Assembly: GCF_014841135.1 (NCBI RefSeq)
Contig: NZ_JACYTN010000006.1
Location: 150,106 to 214,105 of the forward strand
DNA from: Paenibacillus arenosi
Lineage (GTDB): Bacteria; Bacillota; Bacilli; Paenibacillales; Paenibacillaceae
Reading direction: 5' to 3'
Length of the DNA: 64,000 nucleotides
The notes under the pieces were generated by a model, which did no database searches, was not told where the DNA came from, and worked only from the letters and a program-made list of their open reading frames with translations. Below, piece by piece: positions 26,587 through 35,300 of this stretch (position 1 is the stretch's first letter; each line of letters starts with the position of its first letter). Position numbers and translations under genes: made by a program.

Positions 26587-27006
26587 CTACACCGCCTTCG
26601 TATATTGGAGTACTACATTTTTGAACAACCCATTCTCTCGAATAATTGTTCCTTGAATGGATGAGAAAGATTGAATATCCGTCTCCTCCTCTATCTGTTC
26701 ATTGACTTTGGAAGGATGTTCAATCTCAATAAGGAACCCTGTAACGATCAGTGACTCATCCCGTTCAAGCATTAGCCTCTCAATTGTTCCGCTATCATAC
26801 GTATAAATAACAGAAGTAACTAACGTTGGCGAACTGGTTAGCTCTCGCAGAACTTCAACGTTAATGACATTCGGCTCTAGTCTACTCTTTAGCACAACAG
26901 ATTGGTTATTGCCTGAGGAATACAATCCTTCGCGTGCCATTTCCCTTCGTATTAGATCGAGTACAGGGAACACGTCATTCACATTTAGAAAGTTACGATT
27001 ATCCAT
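26587..27006 (-). CDS. Hypothetical tail protein (139 aa)
   Basis: Start placed at ATG 27006 (MDNRNFLNVNDVFPVLD), with GGGGAGGTGA about 8 bases upstream; the ATG ten codons earlier has no ribosome site. It holds beta-rich stretches (VINVEVLRELT, ESLIVTGFLIEIEHP) but no recognised motif. It is the first gene after terminator 27044-27082 and promoter motif 27032-27063, so it opens the unit containing the three tail-tip paralogues. Confidence 0.6.
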   Translation of the reverse strand: MDNRNFLNVNDVFPVLDLIRREMAREGLYSSGNNQSVVLKSRLEPNVINVEVLRELTSSPTLVTSVIYTYDSGTIERLMLERDESLIVTGFLIEIEHPSKVNEQIEEETDIQSFSSIQGTIIRENGLFKNVVLQYTKAV

Positions 27007-27031
27007 GGATTTACTCACCTCCCCTTTCGAA

Positions 27032-27063
27032 GGCATTATAAGAAAAGAAAAAGGACAATTATC
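27032..27063 (-). promoter_or_regulatory. Cluster promoter motif, copy F
   Basis: Minus strand GATAA, 17 bases, TTATAATGCC, 26 bases upstream of the 27006 start. Its -35 half lies inside the 3' arm of the terminator hairpin of the preceding unit, and the T-run of that terminator forms the spacer. Confidence 0.55.
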
Positions 27064-27082
27064 GTCATTAACGTAATTGTCC
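27044..27082 (-). terminator. Intrinsic terminator after the hub gene
   Basis: Minus strand stem GGACAATTA/TAATTGTCC (27053-27061 with 27074-27082) followed by TTTTTCTTTTC. It lies 18 bases after the stop codon of the 1157-residue gene. Confidence 0.85.
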
Positions 27083-27099
27083 CTATTCGCTAAATCTTA

Positions 27100-30000
27100 T
27101 TAAGTTAACAGCTGCCAGGTTAATTCAAGATAACTGACTATTCCTTTATTACTGCCGACAAGTCGATGCCCCTTCACAATATAGTGATTGGCCGTATACG
27201 TACTTTCATTATGTACATAGACCGTATCCAACAGTTCGATGAGAGGATTTCCTTTGACAACCACATTTTTCGTTCTAGCTTGGCGTTTAATATCAAAAAA
27301 CACTTTATTTGCAATTTCCTGCTTCAATCCACGCATAGAGGCCCCATCTACTTCATCAAGCCAGTTTAGATTCATACCCGCTGTACGTATATTGCCTTTC
27401 GTGGCAATAATGAGTGACTTATCAAAAAAGTGTTCAACCAAACCGGATGTACCTGAAATCATCAAATGATTTCGAACACGCGAATAGTCCGTAGAGGAGT
27501 TCAGCTCAAATAAATTTTCATCACCGGTAAATTCCCACTTCGTCCCCTGCTTGACCAGCCAATCTGGATCATCCAAGAAATCCATCCGTTTCATCATAAA
27601 CGTCCCGTAACGGTTACAGAACACTCGATAGGGCATGTCCTGAATCAATGAATGAATCGCATCAGAAGATCTAGTGCCGACCGGGAACGTTACCGATGCT
27701 ACAAATGGATTTTCCCAACCACCAACCTTTTTTATCGCCTCTTGTGAAACAGCATCAAGCTCTCCCGTTGATTTATTAAACTTCATAAATGTGCCTTCAC
27801 TCTTATTCACATCAATATAGACCGTGTCATCGATATCATAGTCAGGATAAGCAAAGTCTTCTGCATGCACCTTCCACGTCGTTATTCCTGACTCCACTGC
27901 AATATCTTCTACAATACTAGACTTAATCCATGCGAATGCCCCTCCATCGGAGCCAAGTGTATCTTCTGGCGGATAAGATTTAGGCCTGTAAAGTACATGC
28001 TCTTCAATCATGTCAAATCGATCTACACAGCTAAAGGATATCGTTCTCTCCTTGGCATTCTCTTCGATTTCGCCCTTGATCATTCCAGTGAATACCCTTA
28101 CTAATTCATTGCCAAAGCCAGCATAGATTCGAATAGGCGTCCCTTCTGAAATAACATGGCATAGTTCCCCACCTTCCCAGAAGGATAGAGGTGGAGCTTT
28201 CTTTTTATACGTACTCGGAAAATCAGCATTCCGCTGCCACATAGGAGAGTAGATGCCTTCTCCGTTATCAAGCGTAATTCGAGCAGTCGATGACGAGGTA
28301 TCCATATGCGCATTGACTTCCCACGAGATAACATCTTTATCGACCGTAAACATCTCTTCGAATTCAAAGTCGCCTACTTCATACCATTTCTCACTATACA
28401 TATCTCCGATCCTCGTTGCGAACTGTTCGATTGCATAGTTATTAAATGCATATTTCACATCGTCAATAAACATCGTACCCTTACTAACGACCAGCAGTAT
28501 CTGGTTCGCATTGTGCGAATAACTGGTACCTCTAACATCTGTGTTCACCCATTCCTCGTTACGCCTTACATACACATCCATGTCTGTGTCATCATGGCAA
28601 ACAATCGTATACTCGACAAAGTCAGACTGGTTATCAATACTGTATGCTCCTCCACCCTGAGCAGAAATACCATCAGGCCGGATCGTCACCATAAATCCTT
28701 TTTTCCCGTTACTAAGATAAACACGCCCTATTGTGTCAGTAGCTACCTTCACTCGCAAGTTCATCGTAAATGGAAATTTGGTAATTTTCTTGGAACGCTC
28801 AATGCCTGCTTCTCCACCTTTTGTGGAGATTGCTTGATAATCGCCTTTATCCTTCAGGCTCACATTGCCGTTCGCGGTCCATTTACTTGAACTATTCATA
28901 TTATCTACAAACGACCATAACTGCTTAGCCTCTATAGTCTCAACATCGAACTCTTTCGCCTTTAACCACAGTAAACCAAATCTTCCCGAAGAAGCATTTG
29001 CCGAGTTGGCAAATGAAAATACCACCTTATGCTTCCCTTTAGGTACTGGTATGGAAGGTGGATAAGCAACCCCATTTTTGGCACTAGCTCCACTGATTTG
29101 AACGATCGGATAATCATCAACCCTAACCGTGATAACATCATGAATACCAAGCTCAGCATTGTACGCCCAAGAGAGATTACCTGCATTGATCCATTCATGC
29201 TCAAACACAATTTTCTTCGTATGGCCAGCACTATTTGTTTTCCTGAATCCGAGAACATTGTGCATTTTACTCTTTGTCTCATTCATCAGAAATTGCTCTG
29301 CCCCTTCTAGTATTGGATATTTTTTAGGAGGCAAAGTCGTTCTTTTCGCCGTGAAATCTTTGGAGTAAGTCTGTTTCGACGTCGTCCGATTCACTTGATA
29401 AGTGACTATTTCTTTACCATAATCTCCTGTCAAGGTACGCTCCTTACCATCGCCCCATGATTGTACTCGGATCACTACATCTTTTCTACCAAATGTATAT
29501 GCCTTCTGAGTCGTTTCCATAAGAATATCGATACGATTCCCCTTAATATCTCCCCCGATATCATCGGCATCATAAATGCCCCATGACACGCCTTCTACGA
29601 TCAATTCAACTTTGCTTTTAAGTGGAATAAGAGAAGGATCTACCGCGATAATTTTCCATCCCTCCCACTTTCGAACATCGGTGCCACCCTTCGTTATGCC
29701 CGTACAACCTTTGCATGTTGCTGTATAGGCAGTAGCCTCCACATGATATTCCACGTAACCACCTGAAATTGGTGCAGGTGGAGGCGTAGTTGCTGTAGTT
29801 TTGGGTGTTTTAGAAGCCAACTGAATACTCTTCTGTCTCCTAAGGAAGGGCTCTGGGTTTAAATCTGTACCATTAAGTCTAACTTCGAAATGTAGATGAG
29901 TCCCATCTCCACCTTGACTTGAAATGGATAATCCCGTATTCCCCCCCAATCCGATGATATCTCCAGCTGACACCTGCTCACCTCGATTGACAGAAATACT

Positions 30001-30573
30001 GTTTAGATGGGCGTATCTTGTCTGCCAGCCATTCCCATGATCGATGTAGACTACCTTACCATATCCATTCATTGCTCTAGCTTCTGTAACTCTTCCTGCC
30101 CAGACCGCATGTACAGGGTCGTTCATAACCAAATCAAAATCGATGCCATTATGATTTTTGCGAGAGCATCTAGGATCACTATCATGCCAATCTGTAATGA
30201 ACATTCCTTGTATTGTGCGAGAACTATTGCTCTTCCCTCGCAGCGTACTACTGAAAATGATAGGCATAGACATGGTGACATTCTGAAGCTCCGTCGGTGT
30301 GTTATTCCATACTTCAGGCGGAGGGGGAGTGCCTGGTACATGAGTACCGGGAATATATTCCGTCAACTTCTCGGCTTTATCTATGGATAACAAGTCAGAA
30401 ACTACACTTTCTTGCACATACTTTACTGCATCATACTTCCTTCTAAGCCCACTAACATACGTCATTTTATCAAGTTCTATCACTACTCTAGGCTCATGGC
30501 CAGCAGCATCTATTTTATTCTGTATCCCTTCTAGCAATCGACTTGAAGGGTGATTATAGTCAGATACATACAT
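27100..30573 (-). CDS. Tail hub with M23 peptidase and 3D domains (1157 aa)
   Basis: Large tail-associated lysin/hub. Residues 1-100 have no named domain. About 115-250 is an M23 endopeptidase (NHNGIDFD and THLHFE supply the zinc ligands, YAHLNSISV nearby). About 270-375 is a 3D domain (YHVEATAYTATCKGCTG, WGIYDADDIGGDIKGNRIDI) like those of peptidoglycan-cleaving Rpf/YabE-type proteins. Two lectin-like beta domains follow (about 430-545 and 560-690). The last 450 residues (WYEVGDFEFEEMFTVDKDV, ARITLDNGEGIYSPMWQ, FTGMIKGEIEENAKERTISF) resemble the gpD-type tail hub. The enzyme part would open peptidoglycan as the tail contacts the cell. The start has GGAGGG 7 bases upstream of ATG. Confidence 0.85.
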   Translation of the reverse strand: MYVSDYNHPSSRLLEGIQNKIDAAGHEPRVVIELDKMTYVSGLRRKYDAVKYVQESVVSDLLSIDKAEKLTEYIPGTHVPGTPPPPEVWNNTPTELQNVTMSMPIIFSSTLRGKSNSSRTIQGMFITDWHDSDPRCSRKNHNGIDFDLVMNDPVHAVWAGRVTEARAMNGYGKVVYIDHGNGWQTRYAHLNSISVNRGEQVSAGDIIGLGGNTGLSISSQGGDGTHLHFEVRLNGTDLNPEPFLRRQKSIQLASKTPKTTATTPPPAPISGGYVEYHVEATAYTATCKGCTGITKGGTDVRKWEGWKIIAVDPSLIPLKSKVELIVEGVSWGIYDADDIGGDIKGNRIDILMETTQKAYTFGRKDVVIRVQSWGDGKERTLTGDYGKEIVTYQVNRTTSKQTYSKDFTAKRTTLPPKKYPILEGAEQFLMNETKSKMHNVLGFRKTNSAGHTKKIVFEHEWINAGNLSWAYNAELGIHDVITVRVDDYPIVQISGASAKNGVAYPPSIPVPKGKHKVVFSFANSANASSGRFGLLWLKAKEFDVETIEAKQLWSFVDNMNSSSKWTANGNVSLKDKGDYQAISTKGGEAGIERSKKITKFPFTMNLRVKVATDTIGRVYLSNGKKGFMVTIRPDGISAQGGGAYSIDNQSDFVEYTIVCHDDTDMDVYVRRNEEWVNTDVRGTSYSHNANQILLVVSKGTMFIDDVKYAFNNYAIEQFATRIGDMYSEKWYEVGDFEFEEMFTVDKDVISWEVNAHMDTSSSTARITLDNGEGIYSPMWQRNADFPSTYKKKAPPLSFWEGGELCHVISEGTPIRIYAGFGNELVRVFTGMIKGEIEENAKERTISFSCVDRFDMIEEHVLYRPKSYPPEDTLGSDGGAFAWIKSSIVEDIAVESGITTWKVHAEDFAYPDYDIDDTVYIDVNKSEGTFMKFNKSTGELDAVSQEAIKKVGGWENPFVASVTFPVGTRSSDAIHSLIQDMPYRVFCNRYGTFMMKRMDFLDDPDWLVKQGTKWEFTGDENLFELNSSTDYSRVRNHLMISGTSGLVEHFFDKSLIIATKGNIRTAGMNLNWLDEVDGASMRGLKQEIANKVFFDIKRQARTKNVVVKGNPLIELLDTVYVHNESTYTANHYIVKGHRLVGSNKGIVSYLELTWQLLT

Positions 30574-30585
30574 GACATTCCCTCC

Positions 30586-31629
30586 TTATCTGAATTTCTC
30601 AATCGCCCATTCTATAAATCGATTCAAATAGGTTACGGCTTCTGCTCGTGTCACACACTCTTCTGGCTCAAATTTACCATCCTCGTAAAGAGGGAACACA
30701 TAGCAGCCATCCATATATCTCTCATCTAGCGTTGCTGCTACATCAGCCCCATACCAGCGTCTAATCCATTCATCCTTATCTGTAATTGGTCGCTTCGGCG
30801 ATGGATTATGCTGATAGCTGTGGTCCGTAAATCGATTATATAGATTTGCTCGCATTCTAGAGATCAAAGTGAAAAACTCCGATCTGCGCAATCTGGTAGA
30901 TGGGAAAAACCTGTCATTGTATTTAACACAAGGAGATTCTACAATAACCGTTTCTACTGTATAACGAACCGCTCCCTTGCCGTAATAGTTGTATCCGATC
31001 TTAGCCGGGAAGCCATCGTACTTCGCAGGTAAATATACTCTTCCTTTATGAACGACAAATATATCCCGCTTGAAGCCGATAGCTTGTGTAATTTTTTTAT
31101 CTGGATCTTCCCCTGCTTTCACTTCAACAAGCCTCTTCTTCAGTTTTACTCCTAGAACGGTACACGTCTCTGTACGGTATTTTAAGTTTGCTTGATAGTT
31201 AGCTTTATGCTTCAAATCAGCGTGAGGAGCTACATCTTGTGAACAACCTGTATCCGGTCTTTTCACACAACCCTCTTGTCTATAGGCGACTTTTCCATAA
31301 GCGATGCACACGACTTCCATTCCTGCAGACAATGGAGCAGATAGAATGACTTTTCCATCCTGAACCTCTTCTGGAACTACATCAATACCATTTATACACA
31401 CATACATCGGATTATCAGCATGGTACTTATAATTAGGAATGAGAAACTCTTTTTGATTTTCTACCGTGATAAATCTCTTAACGATTCTTTCATATCCTCT
31501 TTCAAACATGTTGTAGCTAATGCCATCTACGATTGAATAGTTTTCCGTTTCATCTGTAAACAACCTGTCTATCTCCAGTACATCCCGATAAAACCAATCA
31601 AGCGGGTCAACATCAATCCAACGTTTCAT
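30586..31629 (-). CDS. Tail-tip protein with SLH-like C-terminus (347 aa)
   Basis: The N-terminal 230 residues are a phage-type beta domain (VKRFITVENQKEFLIPNYKY, CINGIDVVPEEVQDGKVIL). The last 110 residues resemble S-layer homology sequence: an end fragment (RLRRSEFFTLISRM) and a fuller repeat (MDGCYVFPLYEDGKFEPEE, CVTRAEAVTYLNRFIEWA). Several cysteines sit in the middle (CVKRPDTGCSQ). SLH domains bind pyruvylated secondary cell wall polymers in Paenibacillus relatives; here they may dock the tail on the wall. It follows the 205-residue SLH protein with a 1-base gap. Confidence 0.65.
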   Translation of the reverse strand: MKRWIDVDPLDWFYRDVLEIDRLFTDETENYSIVDGISYNMFERGYERIVKRFITVENQKEFLIPNYKYHADNPMYVCINGIDVVPEEVQDGKVILSAPLSAGMEVVCIAYGKVAYRQEGCVKRPDTGCSQDVAPHADLKHKANYQANLKYRTETCTVLGVKLKKRLVEVKAGEDPDKKITQAIGFKRDIFVVHKGRVYLPAKYDGFPAKIGYNYYGKGAVRYTVETVIVESPCVKYNDRFFPSTRLRRSEFFTLISRMRANLYNRFTDHSYQHNPSPKRPITDKDEWIRRWYGADVAATLDERYMDGCYVFPLYEDGKFEPEECVTRAEAVTYLNRFIEWAIEKFR

Positions 31630-31630
31630 C

Positions 31631-32248
31631 TTACTGCCCCCTCAATATTTTCTCTATATGTCGATACGTCCTCATCAAAAAGGAAACTCCTTCAGCTCGA
31701 ACAAGCGCATCATCTGGTCGAAAGTTTGCAATGGCTTCCCCGTCCGAATAGTTGGTAGAAATCAAGCCTCTCTGCTCCATTTCGTTGATATATCCTTTTG
31801 CCCAATGATTATCTATATCAATAAATTGCGTGCGATATCGATATTCGAACTCTTGTTTACGTATAAGAGTCAGCCCAATCGAAACGATATATTTCGTCTC
31901 CATTTCAGCTGTAGAAACATTGGGTTCTCCTGTAACAATACCAACGTAAATCGTTCCTTTTTCATCGTAATACTTATGAGACGCTCCTATAAATTGCAGC
32001 CAATCTGCATACTCTTTTTTTGAATAGAACAATAGGGTTAATGTCGCACTGTAGTGAGAAGTACCATGTTGGACGAGTCCTGCTGAGGAAGCAATCGTTT
32101 GGTTCACGCTTGATTTCAACACAGGTGTTGGCGGTTTATATTCCGTAATGATCTTCGCCTTTACTTCCGTATAGCGAAGCCCGTTGTCATAAAACAATTT
32201 CTTCTTGTACACATGATCTTCTGAAAAAAACATATTTTGCTGGGTCAT
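31631..32248 (-). CDS. Distal-tail-like protein with SLH domain (205 aa)
   Basis: Directly after the tape measure gene, where siphovirus distal tail (Dit) proteins lie. The first 140 residues look like a tail beta-sandwich (YSATLTLLFYSKKEYADWLQF). Residues about 143-195 are a good SLH repeat: FIDIDNHWAKGYINEMEQRG, then FRPDDALVRAEGVSFLMR. AAGGAGG lies 5 bases before ATG. The Dit assignment is from position; the SLH call is from sequence. Confidence 0.7.
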   Translation of the reverse strand: MTQQNMFFSEDHVYKKKLFYDNGLRYTEVKAKIITEYKPPTPVLKSSVNQTIASSAGLVQHGTSHYSATLTLLFYSKKEYADWLQFIGASHKYYDEKGTIYVGIVTGEPNVSTAEMETKYIVSIGLTLIRKQEFEYRYRTQFIDIDNHWAKGYINEMEQRGLISTNYSDGEAIANFRPDDALVRAEGVSFLMRTYRHIEKILRGQ

Positions 32249-32269
32249 CTTTCAACCTCCTTATATAAA

Positions 32270-32300
32270 ATTGCCCCACCTTATTATAAGGAGGGGCAAT
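32270..32300 (-). terminator. Intrinsic terminator after the tape measure gene
   Basis: Minus strand stem ATTGCCCC/GGGGCAAT with an additional inner CCTTAT/A-rich pairing, followed by TTTATATAA. It starts 7 bases after the tape measure stop. Confidence 0.75.
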
Positions 32301-32306
32301 CGAAAA

Positions 32307-35300
32307 CTAATATTTGCGACGGTAATTGCTTGGATTCATTAACATTTGATTGCGCCAGCCGCCTACACGACCGTTGGCCAACCCTTGTCCGAGCTGAGAA
32401 CCAATCGTATGCAGCTGTGATTGCGTGACTCCATTTGTTACATTAGGAAGCGTAATATGGACTGAAACATCGCCCATTCCGAGCGTCGTAGATTGATGGG
32501 TTCCACCTCGCGTTAAATACTCATACCGAGACATTGGCGTAACGCCATCCGGTAAATTGAATGTACCAGCAGTCCCCTTCACTTCATCATAAATACCGAG
32601 CTGCGTCTGATACATCAGCTTCGTCAAATCACGTATTTCTTGCTGAATTTTCTCCGCTTCTTCCGCTTGAGCACCCGGCAATTTTTTACGCCAGATATCA
32701 ATCAGCTCCTTTGTCTCCCTTACTTCTGTCTTGGCGTTCGCGATCTTTTTGTTTCTAACTACAGGAGACGAGTCATCTGGATTGCCCATGCGCACTTTAA
32801 GTGCCAGCAGCTCATTCTCTCGATCCGAGCTTCGCTCGTTCAGCTTTTCTCTAGGTATACCGATAGCAGCCAGCTTATACTCTTTTAACTTCATTTTTTC
32901 GGAGTCAATGGCGTTCTGCTGCGTTAGAATTTGATTTTTCAACTCTTCCGATTGATCGCCAGTAGCCTGAATACCTTTCAGTCTTCCAAGCTCGTCCCTC
33001 ATCTGTTGAATGCGACCTTTCGTAATACCTTCCATCGCATCTAGATAAGCTTGTGAACCTGTATCCATCGTATAAGCTGCAGCTAGTTCTTTAGCTTGCG
33101 CAAGCAGATCAATACGTTGAAAATTACGTTGGGATTTACTCATGCTATTTTGGATATTAGTTTGTGCTTCGTTATTTCTCTCAGGTATAATAGCTGCATC
33201 CCTTGCAGATATGATCTTTTCACCTAATTTTGTATAACTGTTTAAATATTTCTGAGCATCCTGATGATCTTGAGAATCAGCAGGAACACTCTTAATCATC
33301 TCTTCCATTTTTGTTCTATATTTATTAATTTCACTAAGCTTTTCGTTGTAAACATTTTCTATTTTATCTATTTGAGTCTTTCTCAACTCTGCATAATCTA
33401 CAGAATCTGTTGCCATTCCGCCAGCAATTGCTTCTGAGAGTGCAATATTATGTTTGCTCTTTAATGAATTCACTTCCGACTGGATGCCAGACATTGTCTC
33501 CTCGGTATCAAAATTAGCAAACTTGAGTTTACCCGCTGATCTTTCTTCCTCATAGGCTTGCTTTCCAATTTCTTGTAACGTTCTATTATCCAAGGATTTA
33601 TTCTGGTTAGCTTTATAGTCTTCTATTGCAATTTCCTGCCTACTTTTCTGTACCGCTTCTGTTTGTCCTGTATCGTTAGCCCACTGAGCAACTAATTCTT
33701 CAGGATTAATATTATTATTTCTAAAATACACTGATAAATCTAAGAACGGGTTTACTTCATGTCCCTTGGATTTTAAATATTCCCTCAATTCACTTTCCAT
33801 TTGCATAATCTGAGGATACCCAAGATACTGGGCATCAGTACCAATAAAGTTTCCACCCAAGAAATTCCCACCCGTAGCAAGAGTATGAGAAATTTCCCTT
33901 ACCATGAGAAAATCAAGAACGTCAATTTCCTTTCTCTCTTGTAAGTGATTTGCAAACTTGGTTTTTAGCATCTCCGTATCGTCAAGTGTATTGAGCTTTT
34001 TTTGGTTATCCGTTAACGTATATTCTTCAGCAAGATTTTTAGTGATTTCACCTAGAGCCATTACACCAATAATTTCAGCCGCCAAACCAGCAATACCTTT
34101 GGCTAACCCCATTATGGACATACCCGTTCCTTTTACCAAATTCGGAATATCAGTCAAGAACTTTGTAAATCCATTCTTTAATTTATCGGTCCTTGATATT
34201 TCATCATTCATACCTCGTACTGCATGTGATAAACTCACAAAAGTAGGACTCGATTCTCTACTTGATTTGTCTGCATCATTCATTGCTTTATCATACTCAT
34301 CTAATGCTCTCGAGAGTTCACCTAGAGTGTTAATTGCTGGTGAACCATTACGATTCATCTCTCCAAGGTGCTTTTCAAACCCATCGAATTCACTCTGTGT
34401 CATTCTAGACATTCTATCTGACACACTAGCAAATTCGGTGTTTGCTCGATACCCTTCAAAATCTGCACTACTATTCACCATATGCCCAATATTACCCATC
34501 AATGAAGCGTTCAGCATCTGGGGAGCCACAGTGGAGGTACTTAATCGATTGTTATAAGCTTTGAATTTATTGTATTTCTCGTCACTAGACAACTCTTTAC
34601 GCTCTTCCCAAGACTTAGATTCTTCCATGGCAGAAAATAAGGTAGGAAGGTCTTTAATATTTATTTGCTTCTCAGCAACATACTTTCTAAAATGATCTTG
34701 CTGCTGCTGCGACATCCCATGCAATTCTTGAATATATCGGTCAACTTCAGGTAATTTCTGATATCTTCCAATTTCTTTTGGAGTCAATGCTCTAACTCCA
34801 TTATCAATTAAATGACCAGTCTCACCTGTCCCAAAGGCTTTTACAGTATCTTGTAATGTTGTACGCCTGCGAAGTATTTCTGCATTTCCATTTATACTAG
34901 TAACGCCTCCTCTCATTCCCTTCCATACCAACATACCTAACAGTGCAGTAGATAGAACGTTAGCTAATTTAGCAAACAATTGTGCATTTTCAGAAATATA
35001 ATTAGACATATTTAACAACGCATAAGATACCGTATTAATCGCTGGAGTCAGCTCTTGAATAACAGAATCAAGCGCAATCGTCCACCCTTGAGAGGCTCTA
35101 TTTACATTAACTAGCGGATTATCAAGAGATTCTGTGATCATTTTTACGTATTCTGTTTCTTTAAAGCTTTCCAGTTTCTTTTCGAAATCTATCGCTCTAT
35201 CCAAATAAATGTGCATATTGCCAACTTCTTTGTTGGTCATAGGCGTACCATCTTTAGAGGATTTTGTTCCAAAAATAGCTTGATTATAATCCCTAACTTT

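Noticed and set aside
33958..34557. 199-codon plus-strand open frame opposite the tape measure gene
   Set aside because: Antisense shadow of a coiled-coil gene; Ser/Leu-rich composition typical of such shadows.
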